A DNA stretch of 64,000 nt, taken from Xanthostigma xanthostigma. Lineage: Eukaryota > Arthropoda > Insecta > Raphidioptera > Raphidiidae. Shown here in pieces: positions 53,603 through 62,650 of the stretch. The notes below the pieces were generated by a model, which ran no database searches, was not told the DNA's origin, and saw only the letters and a list, made by a program, of their open reading frames with translations. Position 1 is the first letter of the stretch, and each line of letters starts with the position of its first letter. A program made the translations under genes and the position numbers. The DNA is taken from positions 40,642,001 to 40,706,000 of the forward strand of contig OY754466.1 in the NCBI GenBank assembly GCA_963575645.1. The letters are read 5' to 3'.

Positions 53603-54328
53603 CAGTGAAAGCTCTCTTAAGCGGACACCTTCGGGACTATTAAAATATGTCCGCCTAAGAGAGATGTCCGCGTATGGGAAAAATTAAAAAACACATATTA
53701 TTAATACATATATACTACATAATATCTACGTATGAAATCAAAAAATCAAACATAAAAAGTATAACTTAGTTGGCTTGAAAAAATCAATTATGGTAGTTTG
53801 ACGCGTATTAGTTTTAAGCATGTTGTCTTGTAAATGTAATTTCAAGTCAGATATAACATCTGCATTGTTGTTGAATCTCCTTTAGTTTTGAGCAAATTCT
53901 TGAATTGTTTTTACCATACCAATGGCCTGCTGATAACTTATAGCATTAGATTGATCAGTTATGGTTATTTCTTCATCGGATTCGTCAGATTCAACTAACG
54001 TCAGGTTGTCGCCTTTTTTTACAATTTTGTTAAAAGAGGTGTCATCATTATATTCCACTAATAAGTTATTATCGATGGTAATGAATTCGCCTAAATAATT
54101 TTTTTATAGTCCAACGTGTTGTAACATTTTTAATTTTGTGTCCGTTTAAGAGAGAATTTTACTAGTTTTGTACTTAAATATTGCGTCCGCGTCCGCCCAA
54201 GAGAGAGTCCGCTCAAGAGAGATTATGTCTTATGGAATTCTCTTGTACTTCATTCCGGACTATCACATGGTGTCCGCCTAATAGAGCTGTCCGCTCATTA
54301 GAGGTGTCCGTTATGAGAGGTTACACTG
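53603..54328. mobile_element. pogo/Tigger-like element, degenerate
   Basis: The left end CAGTGAAAGCTCTCTTAAGC and right end ATGAGAGGTTACACTG are flanked by TA (53601-53602, 54329-54330). GTCCGCCTAAGAGAG / GTCCGCTCAAGAGAG motifs repeat at both ends. A piece of transposase C-terminus remains (53882-54022, minus). CAGTG-A...CTCT ends and TA targets fit the pogo/Tigger group. Confidence 0.75.
53882..54022 (-). pseudogene. pogo/Tigger-type transposase, C-terminal tail
   Basis: The minus strand reads KKGDNLTLVESDESDEEITI then TDQSNAISYQQAIGMVKTI and QEFAQN before a TAA (53882-53884). An acidic stretch followed by an A...A...K.I..F helix is usual at the end of Tigger/Jerky transposases. The catalytic core is missing. 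Confidence 0.55.
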
Positions 54329-54330
54329 TA

Positions 54331-55116
54331 TAAGTAGTAGCTGGTAATGGTAGGTAAAGTTAAAAATTTGCCCACCCCCCCTAGAATAAAATCGTCGCTA
54401 CGCCTATGCTCGTGATGGCCGGTTCGGCAACCATTGATCTGTTGAACTTACTTTTATCGATAATGTTGGTTACGCGTGTTTCTAGACGAGATAGAGTTTG
54501 AGCAGTCCATTAGTATTTGGTTGTAGAATAAAATATAATTATTAAAACATAATGTCGGTGATTCATAAACATAAAACGTAATTTATCAACGGAATTGCAA
54601 CGAAACACGCAATGTAAATTTTTTTATATATTCTTCCTGTAAATTTAAATATTGTTCATTTTGTTTAAAATTATTAATAAACAATAAAACAACAATTACT
54701 GAATCAATTTCCAGTATTGCGTTTTTACTGATAAAAAAATAAACTGTAATTAGTGACCTCAATTACAGCAGCCTTCGATTTTTAACACTTATACATATTA
54801 TAATATTAATTAATATTTAATTACTTCTATTGTTGTAATATGGAAACTGTTTATTATTAAATAATATGCGTATATCTAGTAGCAACTATGTCTATACCTA
54901 CTAAAAACGAATTCATTTTGATATTTTTTACTGTCATAATTATGGCATACATGTATTTTACAACACGCTTGAGCTTCACTGCATGTATGTATCTATCTAT
55001 CTATCAAATGGAATCTTTCAAATCAATTGTCACACTTCCAGACGTCTCAATAATATGACATTTTGCACACGTTAATAACCCATGACAATACAACAATTTA
55101 TTGTAATTTATAAGTA
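54331..55116. other. No gene seen
   Basis: AT-rich sequence with a short (TATC)n run near 54989-55003. Confidence 0.5.
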
Positions 55117-55805
55117 ATAGCGGTCCCGTCCAGTTTCACCCGAGTGCAAAAGAACGAATGAGGAAGGGAGGGACATGAGTACGCACATTCATCTTAGTTT
55201 ACCAAGATGAATGTCCAAATTTCATGATGATCGAAGTTACCGTTCAAAAGTTTTTGTCAATAAAAATCAGTATTTAGGTATACTTTTTATAAGTATAGAT
55301 AATAAATTTCTTTTAAATTAATAATGACTGGAATTAATAAAATATAATAAATATTTAATTGAAAACACTGTAGGAAATAAAATATATATTTGTAACAGTT
55401 TTCAAATGAGCTATTAATTGGATTTATTTAATTTTAATTAGTCGTAAATAAAATTAAAATAAATTTAAATGTAAGAAAGTAATGTAGAAAATAAGAAAAA
55501 TTTAAAAATATATTCGCCCAACGAGGGGCTTAAACCCACGACCCTGATATTAAGAGTCGCGCGTGTTGTACCCGGGCTTGTGAATGTACGACGTTAATAT
55601 TGAAATATTTAGTTAATTTTGAGGTATCTACATTTTTCATTGACGCCCTGCTTCTATTGGTCGTAGCCTGATATTATATAGGCTATAGCCATCCTCGATA
55701 AATGGGCAATCCAACAAATTTTTTTTTCAATTCGAACCAGTAGTTCCTGAGATTAGCGCGTTCAACCAAACAAACAAACTCTTCAGCTTTATATATTAGT
55801 ATAGA
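55117..55805 (-). mobile_element. Helitron-like element carrying a tRNA-Lys-like insert
   Basis: Read on the minus strand it starts TCTATACTAATATATAAAGC after an A, continues TGAAGAGTTTGTTTG, GAACGCGCTAATCTCAGG and CGAGGATGGCTATAGCC, and ends GGGTGAAACTGGACGGGACC then GCTA. The start matches a Helitron 5' TC end; the 3' end is CTAT, not CTAG, so it is degenerate. The sibling at 17405-18498 lacks the 55258-55620 block, which holds a tRNA-Lys-like sequence. Confidence 0.7.
55515..55577 (-). tRNA. tRNA-Lys(CTT)-like pseudogene
   Basis: On the minus strand GCCCGGGTACAACACGCGCG is followed by ACTCTTAATATCAGGGTCGT and GGGTTTAAGCCCCTCGTTGG then GCG. The anticodon-loop sequence ACTCTTAAT, the TCAGGGTCGTGGGTT T-arm entry and the closing GTTGGGCG match eukaryotic tRNA-Lys(CTT). 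It is 63 nt long instead of 73, with the D-arm lost, and the T-stem is mispaired (GTGGG versus CCCCT). It is not functional. It may be the head of a SINE or a gene captured by the Helitron. Confidence 0.75.
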
Positions 55806-56116
55806 TTTAAACGTTTTAAGGAATTTGTCGTTATATAGAGAGACGTTAAATGGAGTTTACACTGTATAATATGTAAGTTACACGGTTAATTTTTAAAATC
55901 TATTTAAAATATTCTATAATGCTTTTCTAATGAGAAATATTGTGTAGTCACAACTTAAGGTCATTGTCAAACCAGATTTTCTGACAATGCATTCTGCAAC
56001 CCAGCAGGACACTATTCTGTTCGCAACTGCTTTTTAGCTTAGGTATATGTATCGCATTCACAAAACCCAATTAAATTTAACCTTAGATTAATTGTAACAA
56101 TTCCTTTCTATCTTAA

Positions 56117-56494
56117 GGCCGCTGCACACGAGGATGGATTTGCCACTAGATTCCTTGCTAGATTTGACTATTAGTTTTCTAGCGCTGGTTTTCTTGATTG
56201 CTTTTATGTGCTCGCTACACACGCGACGTCTTTTCAAGTTTGTTTTATAGGTAGGTTCAGTGCGCGCGCAGTGACAGTTCAAATATAAACACAGAGCAAA
56301 ACGTGTCTCTTGTCTGACCAGAATTACGCCATGTTGGTTTGTGGGCGTTTGTTCATGTCGGCCACGTGACAAGATACTGCTTCCTAATTGAATCTTGCTC
56401 ATATAAAGCAGGGGACCTAGCAAGAAAAATAGCCCCTGTGCCAATTTTAAAATCTATCTTGTGAGCTAGCAGGCGAGCCTCGTCTGTAGCGGCC
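56117..56494. mobile_element. TIR family 'GGCCGCTGCACACG', copy f
   Basis: It starts GGCCGCTGCACACGAGGATG and ends CCTCGTCTGTAGCGGCC. The interior shares TTTTATGTGCTCGCTACACA, AGCAAGAAAAATAGCCCC and AATCTATCTTGTGAGCTAGC with copies a and b. The overlapping 118-codon minus ORF has no domain. Confidence 0.8.
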
Positions 56495-56935
56495 TTTACA
56501 ATTTTTTTCAGGAACAGATACCTGCATCAATCTTGCTCTTAAATTGACTGTATTTGGTGAATACGTCAATTTAATGAAATAACATATTTCTTTATCTGAA
56601 TAATGATGAACGAGGCCAAACCGAAATAAATCAATGCAACAATGATTTAAATAATAACAATCATTCAAATAACGTTCTATACAAATAACATTAAATTTTA
56701 CTTTAATAGCTTACTGTAGATAACACCAATTGCAACGTTACCTACATTTGAATAAAAAAATAATATAAATTAACAATAAACTAAGCGTTCAGCCATGAGC
56801 ATTGTAAACCAATAACAATGACATTTAAAATTAAGTATAACATGGATTGTGTTCTACATAATAATTCACTACAGGTATACGGATAGATTTCTTCGAGAAT
56901 GCTGTTATTGTTTAAAGTTAATAAAAAATTGCATT
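56495..56935. other. No gene seen
   Basis: AT-rich spacer. Confidence 0.5.
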
Positions 56936-57395
56936 ATTGAAGTCAGTTAAAAACGATTGAACCGATTTTGATAAAATGGTTAATAATCCGGAAACATTCT
57001 GAACAAAATGGCGTCGAAATTTTTTTAATCGGTTAGCCCCTCGAAAAGCTATGGTTGAACATACGAAAAGAATCTTCTTTTTTGAAATCAGTTAAAAACG
57101 ACTGAGCCGATTTTTATAAAAATTGTGTGGTACCAATTCGGAAATATTCTGAACAAAATGGCATCGAAATTTTTCATATCGGTTAACTATGAACATACAA
57201 AAAAATCTCCTTTTTTGAACTCAGTTAAAAACGAGTGAACTGATTTTTATAAAAATTTTATGATACCAATCCGGAAACATTATAAACAAAATGGCGTCAT
57301 AATTTTTCAAATCGGCAAAAAATTATGGCTGAAGATACATAAAAAATACGCGTCGAACATTTGTAACCTCCTCGTTTTTAAGTCGGTTAAAAATG
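56936..57395 (+). repeat. Degenerate tandem repeat, about 3.2 units of 133-145 bp
   Basis: Units begin CAGTTAAAAACGA at 56944, 57089 and 57222. Each continues CCGATTTTTATAAAAAT.., CCGGAAACATTCTGAACAA, AATGGCGTCGAAATTTTT. A final AAGTCGGTTAAAAATGC starts a fourth. The motif is related to the GACTTC/GAAGTCGGTT repeats near 44 kb. Confidence 0.8.
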
Positions 57396-58079
57396 CTTTA
57401 GCAAAAGGCGTTTTGCAACTGGCGGTACTTATCTATTTATTGAGAAATTGATAAAGACGTGGTTTGTAGTGTGAAATACAGTCTCTTTGTTATCAGAACC
57501 TCTAAGGATAATCTACTGGTTAAGGTTGTTTAGGATCAACGTAATAACTACCCACTTATAACATTTTTTTTTCAGTAAAATACGACTAAATCTAAATAAA
57601 CATTATTTCTATAGTGTGTTCCATTTATGGCCTAAACCCTAAACAATTGTATTGATCAAGAGCGGAATTTGGATTTTTGGGGCCTATAGCTTATTGGAGT
57701 TCAGTGGGGCTCCTCTTTTTTGTTAGATTAAGAATTTTTACATTGGGGCTTAAAATTAATTTTTAATAACTTCAATATTACAAGTAAAATTTGTTGGTCT
57801 GACCAAACAAAACTATATAATGACAAATTTCACTTAAAAGTATGTTCAAATTCACCCGAAAAAATAACAAAATTATCTCAAAAAATTGTTAAATTTTATC
57901 TAAGAAAATTAAATTCACCCAAAAATTGTCAAAATTCACTCATGAAAAATATAATCACTAATATTTTTTACTATACGATAAGTACTAATCTATATACTGA
58001 TGGAACGCTTTTAAACTATATTGTTTTCTTTTTCATTGTACAAAACTGTATTTTAAGTTAATAAATTTTTATTTTATTC
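57396..58079. other. No gene seen
   Basis: A weak array of AAAATT-rich short repeats (TCACCCAAAAATTGTC, CAAAATTCACTCA) lies at 57840-57960. No ORF of note. Confidence 0.5.
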
Positions 58080-58335
58080 TATATATCTATAGTAGGTATA
58101 CCTACTAATATTATAAAGAGGGAGTGAGAATTTTGTGAATTTGTGGGTAATCTCCGAAACTACTCATCCGATTACAATTTTTTTTCCACCAATATTTAAA
58201 ATGGATCTTCGGGATGACTATAGGCTATATCTTATCGCGTTAAAAAAAGTCGCTTTTCGGGGAGACCAATTTTACAACTAAGTCGACGAATAAACGGTGG
58301 CAATCTAGTGGGAAGCCGAACCGGGCCACTAGTTG
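58080..58335 (+). mobile_element. Helitron-like short element
   Basis: It starts around TCTATATATCTATAGTAGGT and ends AACCGGGCCACTAG before a T, giving TC...CTAG ends. It shares ordered motifs with 590-765. It is non-coding. Confidence 0.5.
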
Positions 58336-58339
58336 TTAA

Positions 58340-58930
58340 TAAAAATAACGTATTCCGTAATACATAACCTAAATTTATATACCTAATAATTATAATAATT
58401 CGAATCTATGATATTGCATCTTTCGCTTCAAATTTAGGTTAATTTTATTTATTAAAATTACTTACCACCTATAATAAAAATTGTTTTTTTTAACTTTCTT
58501 TCTTTCGTATTTATTTTAAGTCTCAAAGATTAACTGTCATAATATTTTGAAAACAATTGTTTCATTGTTTATATAAAATTCCAAAACCTACTTACAATAT
58601 TTAAGTATTTTCATACGTCAAAAAATTGATTTTTATAATGATAAAATTTGTATGAAAACGATTTTTTCGAGAGATGAGACCTAGCTAAAACGATTTTTTG
58701 CCCCCCAAAATCCCTTTTCAGTAAATTTCATCCAAATCGTTAGGGCCGTTTTTGAGAAAAGCACGCACAGGATCAGGCGGAACGTTAGGAACACTTTTTC
58801 GTGCATGCAGCCGGTGTTTCATCTTTTTATTTTTTTTTTTTTTATTTACTTAGGTGGGTCGACAACTAGGTCACTCATCTTTTTATTTTGACGTGATTCA
58901 TCAATTTATAAGACGTTATCACGTCAAAAA
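58340..58930. repeat. Dispersed repeat with ACGTTATCACGTCA end, copy 2
   Basis: AACGTATTCCGTAATACATA at the left and TTTTTCGTGCATGCAGCCGG then TTATAAGACGTTATCACGTC at the right match 22726-23110. A T-rich block and AGGTGGGTCGACAACTAGGT interrupt the right part. Confidence 0.6.
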
Positions 58931-59519
58931 AATATCAAAAATGTATGATGAGAATTCGATTTTTGTGGGTCCTTGATCCTTAAGAGGACCCGGGACTTAA
59001 GCCCTATTAGTCCCTATGTAAATCCGCTCCTTGTGTTGATTACGATGTCTAAATGTATTTGAGTTTGGAATAAAAATATTTGCTGTGCAAAAATGGAAAC
59101 GATTGTTCACATTTTGTGTCATTAACAAACAATATTTCCACCTGCTTTATGTTACGTATACATCGAGATTTTAATGATGAAAGAATCACAATATGTAATT
59201 ACTAATTAGCAATTACCGTTGTCTCTATCTCTCTTTCACACAAACATACACATTAACCTGAAATATAAATTATGTATTTCACGGTGTTTTAACAGATGCG
59301 TCATCCCTAATATACAAAATAATCGTCGCAATAATTTATTCCTAATTAAATATTTGCACACAAATGGAAGCACGATGAATTAGTTCCGTCTAAATTACGA
59401 TTCATTTGTTTTTTTTTTATTATACCTAATTGATATTTTCTCAAAACTGCCTAATAAATTATTATTGTTTTGTTCAGTTATTCAGAAGCACATATTTTGT
59501 GAAGATTTATCGGACCTAA
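58931..59519. other. No gene seen
   Basis: AT-rich spacer without recognisable features. Confidence 0.5.
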
Positions 59520-60180
59520 TGTAAAAAAAATAAGTTCAAAAACTAAAACCCGACTATGGTCCAGGTAACATTTATATTTGAATTTTGGTCCCAGGGATGA
59601 GCAAATTGGAAACAAGTAAAAATTATTTAAAAAAAAAATAATTTAAATAAAAGTTAAGTTCAACTAAAACCCGACTACTGAAAAGTATGAATCAAGAAAA
59701 TATTCTCATCTGAGCCGTGGTCGTATTCTACCTCATATATAGGTCCTCTAGAATCTAGATGTATAGCGTATGCTGCACTTTATTCTAAAGCTTATGATCG
59801 CTTACTATTGTTAAAATGTATTGTTTTGTTAAGGTGGGTGGCCTACGACCACGGCTATTCTCAGATGAGAATATTTTCTTGTTTCATACTTTTCAGTAGT
59901 CGGGTTTTAGTTTTTGAAATTATTTTTTATTTAAATTACTTTTTTTGAAATTATTTTTTATTTGTTTCCAATTTGCTCACCCCTGGAACAAAAATTCAAA
60001 AATAAATGTAGCCTATGTTACACAGACCATAATAACGAATCGATTAACACCTTATTTATCAAAATCGGATGAATATTTTAGGCGCTACGGTGGAACATCC
60101 GTAAATACAGACTTTGATAGACTGCTATATAGTTACAGCCCTTCCTTTTTGGTTGCGCCGCAGTCGGGTAAAATACGTAA
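59520..60180. mobile_element. Foldback repeat (AAAACCCGACTA arms), copy without hAT
   Basis: Arms at about 59655-59725 and 59845-59920 are inverted (AAAACCCGACTACTGAAAAG / CTTTTCAGTAGTCGGGTTTT), with a 120-bp centre. The centre (CTCTAGAATCTAGATGTATA) corresponds to the place where the 37-kb copy carries a hAT element. The right flank also matches 38040-38265. The 80-codon ORF here is not a gene. Confidence 0.78.
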
Positions 60181-60500
60181 GAAGTGAAACATCTTATTAG
60201 GTTCTAGCATTTGTTGACGATTTGATTATTTCAGGATTAGAAACTGGTTAGATACGTGAAATTTGTTACCGTGGCTATACAGTACCCAGTGCGCATGCGT
60301 GTAGAGTGCGTATGAAGCTTTGACACAGAGGGAGAGAGTAGAAACTCTTTTCTTTCAACTGCCGGTTGAAGTCGAAGAAGAAGAAGAAGCATTTCGATTT
60401 TCGTCTGATTCAGGCTTATTTTCCCTACCGCGTCTATAAAAATTTCACTTAAAAATGTGTTCACCGCACGGCCCAAGTGAAAATTTCTATGGCGATCGTA
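60181..60500. other. No gene; short (GAA)n run
   Basis: A run of six GAA-type units is at about 60371-60390. The 79-codon minus ORF has no domain. Confidence 0.5.
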
Positions 60501-60514
60501 ATCGATTCGAAGGA

Positions 60515-60625
60515 ATAGCTATACTAAATATTTTACGGCGATGGGAGCGTCATCTGTTAGGCGTTAAAGAAACACACGTTATACTAAATATTTTATGGCA
60601 ATGAGAGCGTCGTCTGCGTAACGCA
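60515..60625 (+). repeat. Two-copy tandem duplication (about 60 bp)
   Basis: ATACTAAATATTTTACGGCG, then ATGGGAGCGTCATCTGTTAG, is repeated as ATACTAAATATTTTATGGCA, ATGAGAGCGTCGTCTGCGTA, about 52 bp on. Confidence 0.7.
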
Positions 60626-60654
60626 TATGCTTTTAAATATATACCAAACATACC

Positions 60655-60948
60655 TATAGGAATAAAATCACAATCGAATCATTAGGGTGCAGAATATATT
60701 CCTGTCCTTTTTTTTGTCGTAAGAGCTCGTTGGTTCTGATTGACTAACGCCATAGATAGACATAAAACTTTTGATAAAGAGAAACATACTCAATGCTAAT
60801 ATATTGTCGGAATAACTAAGGAATTACTCCGAAAAAAGAGACGCAGATATATTTTCGATACGCTTTGTTGTCTTTACTCACCGCACATTGAGTAAATAGG
60901 CAATGCTTGATATAGTAATTAAATTATTATTGTATATAATATGATTGA
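60655..60948. repeat. Dispersed repeat family X, copy 5
   Basis: It runs from CCTATAGGAATAAAATCACA to TTACTCACCGCACATTGAGT and on to about 60940. It contains the empty site GCTAATATATTGTCGG for the MITE that splits copy 1. A hAT MITE follows at 60949. Confidence 0.75.
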
Positions 60949-61263
60949 TAGTGTGCGACCGAACTTTCGATTTTGGTTTCGGCCTAGTTTGGGCAAAAAA
61001 ACTGGTTTCGGCTTAGTTTCGGTTTCGGCTGCCATTCGGCCGAAACAGAAACTACATTCGGGAGGTTTCGTGCTGAAATCAGACATGTTCGGTTGCAGCA
61101 GCGAGCGACGAAGTGTCTTTTATGCCTCCTAAAGTGAATAATTAGGTAAAATATCAGAGGTTGAATGATTTCAATATGGTGAAAACATGAAATTTCGGTT
61201 TCGGCTGAAACAGAGAATTCGGTTTCGGTTTCGGCCGTAAAAACTAGTTTCGGTCGGACACTA
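60949..61263. mobile_element. hAT-like MITE with TAGTGTGCGACCGAA ends
   Basis: The ends TAGTGTGCGACCGAA / TTTCGGTCGGACACTA are flanked by ATGATTGA (60941-60948) and ATGGTTGA (61264-61271), 7 of 8 matching. The interior consists mostly of short TTTCGGTTTCGGC / GCCGAAAC repeats in both directions. The ORFs on both strands (63 and 123 codons) are repeat artefacts. Confidence 0.88.
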
Positions 61264-61618
61264 ATGGTTGAACGTAACAGCAACACACGTAAAGCAGACT
61301 GAGCCACAGCAACGCGTGTTCGGAGAAAACTGAAGCCCGGTACTGTGAAACGCATTAGGTTTACGAACTCTATTACAACTAAAGCGATGATGTAAGCTAA
61401 TAGTCGATAGCTCCCGTACCGTACACTGAAACACGCGGTACGGCGAGGCGGTATAATTCAAAGAATTTACACCTTCAACGATTACCGATCTCTTGCATAT
61501 TAACTATAATTATAGTAAGAGTATGTTCCACTCCCACACATAGAATCGATTAATGCAGTGGCGGCTCTTCTATGAGCGCTGCAGATTTGCATCACAAACA
61601 AAATCTTATGCCTGCAGT

Positions 61619-62350
61619 TAGAGAATACAATCCCGGGAGCCCGAATCTCGGGATCCCGGCCGTTTTCTGGTCCCGAAAATCCCGGGACCGTACTTGGCTA
61701 ATCTCCGGATTTTCGGGATTGGCACAAACAGATCTAGTTTGCATTCCGTAATCCGTTGCGCCTTGACAATTACCTTGCCTAGATTATATTAATATTATTT
61801 ATTACATAACGACAAAAAACAATCCTTAAATACGCGGTACGATACGTAAGAATATGAAATCTCCAGATCCTTAAGTACAAGCCTGTTCTAAAATGGAGGA
61901 GTTCGTGGATATCACTTAGAAAACTGCATATAAGTTCTATTGTCTATTCCTCCAACCAGCGTAGAACCTGAGCGAGCGTTTTCAGCTGCTGCTGCTTATG
62001 ATGGCAATAAACTACGAAGCAGGCTTGTAAGTCAAACATTGGATGCTTTGATATTACTGCGATTGTATTTTCGAAATTCTAAATAGTTTTTTTGTGTTGT
62101 CTTTTGAATTTCTAGCAAAAGTAATGTTTTTTTTTTGTTTTGTCTATTTTCTTTCCTTACTATATTGTCATTTGTGTTGTGCAACGATATTAAAAACATT
62201 TTTTAAGTAATTACTCAAGTTTTTTTTTTCATTTCAGCCTAATTAGTAACCACATAGTCTAATCCCGGAATAGCCCCGGGATCCCGGGATTACACATCAA
62301 AAATCCCGTAATCCCGGGATTGAAAAACATGCTCGGGATTGTATTCTCTA
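61619..62350. mobile_element. hAT element with TAGAGAATACAATCCCGGG ends
   Basis: Inverted ends TAGAGAATACAATCCCG / CGGGATTGTATTCTCTA are flanked by CCTGCAGT (61611-61618) and CCTGTAGT (62351-62358), 7 of 8 matching. Subterminal CCCGGGAT motifs repeat at both ends (61630-61690, 62265-62340). It encloses the last exon-like part of a hAT transposase, so it is an internally deleted copy of an autonomous element. Confidence 0.9.
61946..62086 (+). pseudogene. hAT transposase, C-terminal dimerisation fragment
   Basis: Translation reads IPPTSVEPERAFSAAAAYDG then NKLRSRLVSQTLDALILLRL and YFRNSK with a TAG stop (62084-62086). P-x-T-S-x-x-x-E-R-x-F-S...L-x-x-x-x-x-D-A-L is the signature of the hAT family C-terminal dimerisation domain. 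No BED finger or catalytic residues remain upstream. The stop is intact, so the deletion removed the 5' and central part. Confidence 0.88.
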
Positions 62351-62409
62351 CCTGTAGTACACATTCGCCGAGAGATACCGAGACTAAGCGAACGCGAATG
62401 TGTTAGTGG

Positions 62410-62650
62410 AAGTTTTGGGTTAGGATAAAACATTATTATTTTGCGATTTTTTTTACGTGTACACTAACGCCATCGGTCGGATTTTTGGGTAAAAAATTTT
62501 AACAAAAAGAGCAAGGAGTATTGTGCAGTGTATATTTATTCTTTAACTAACTTTTCTACCTGACAATTTGCTTGGTGAATTGAAAGTACATTTTATTCTA
62601 AAGGAATTTGTTCCTAGATTAGTAACTTCTATCTTTAATAGTGTTTGGTG
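62410..62650. repeat. Dispersed repeat family Y, copy 2
   Basis: It is the reverse of 40640-40920 with matching AACGCCATCGGTCGGATTTT, CAACAAAAAGAGCAAGGAGT-like and TGGTGAATTGAAAGTA blocks. It is non-coding. Confidence 0.7.

Noticed and set aside
60984-61355. 123-codon minus ORF with VSAETETE-like repeats
   Set aside because: Created by the TTTCGG repeats of a hAT-like MITE.
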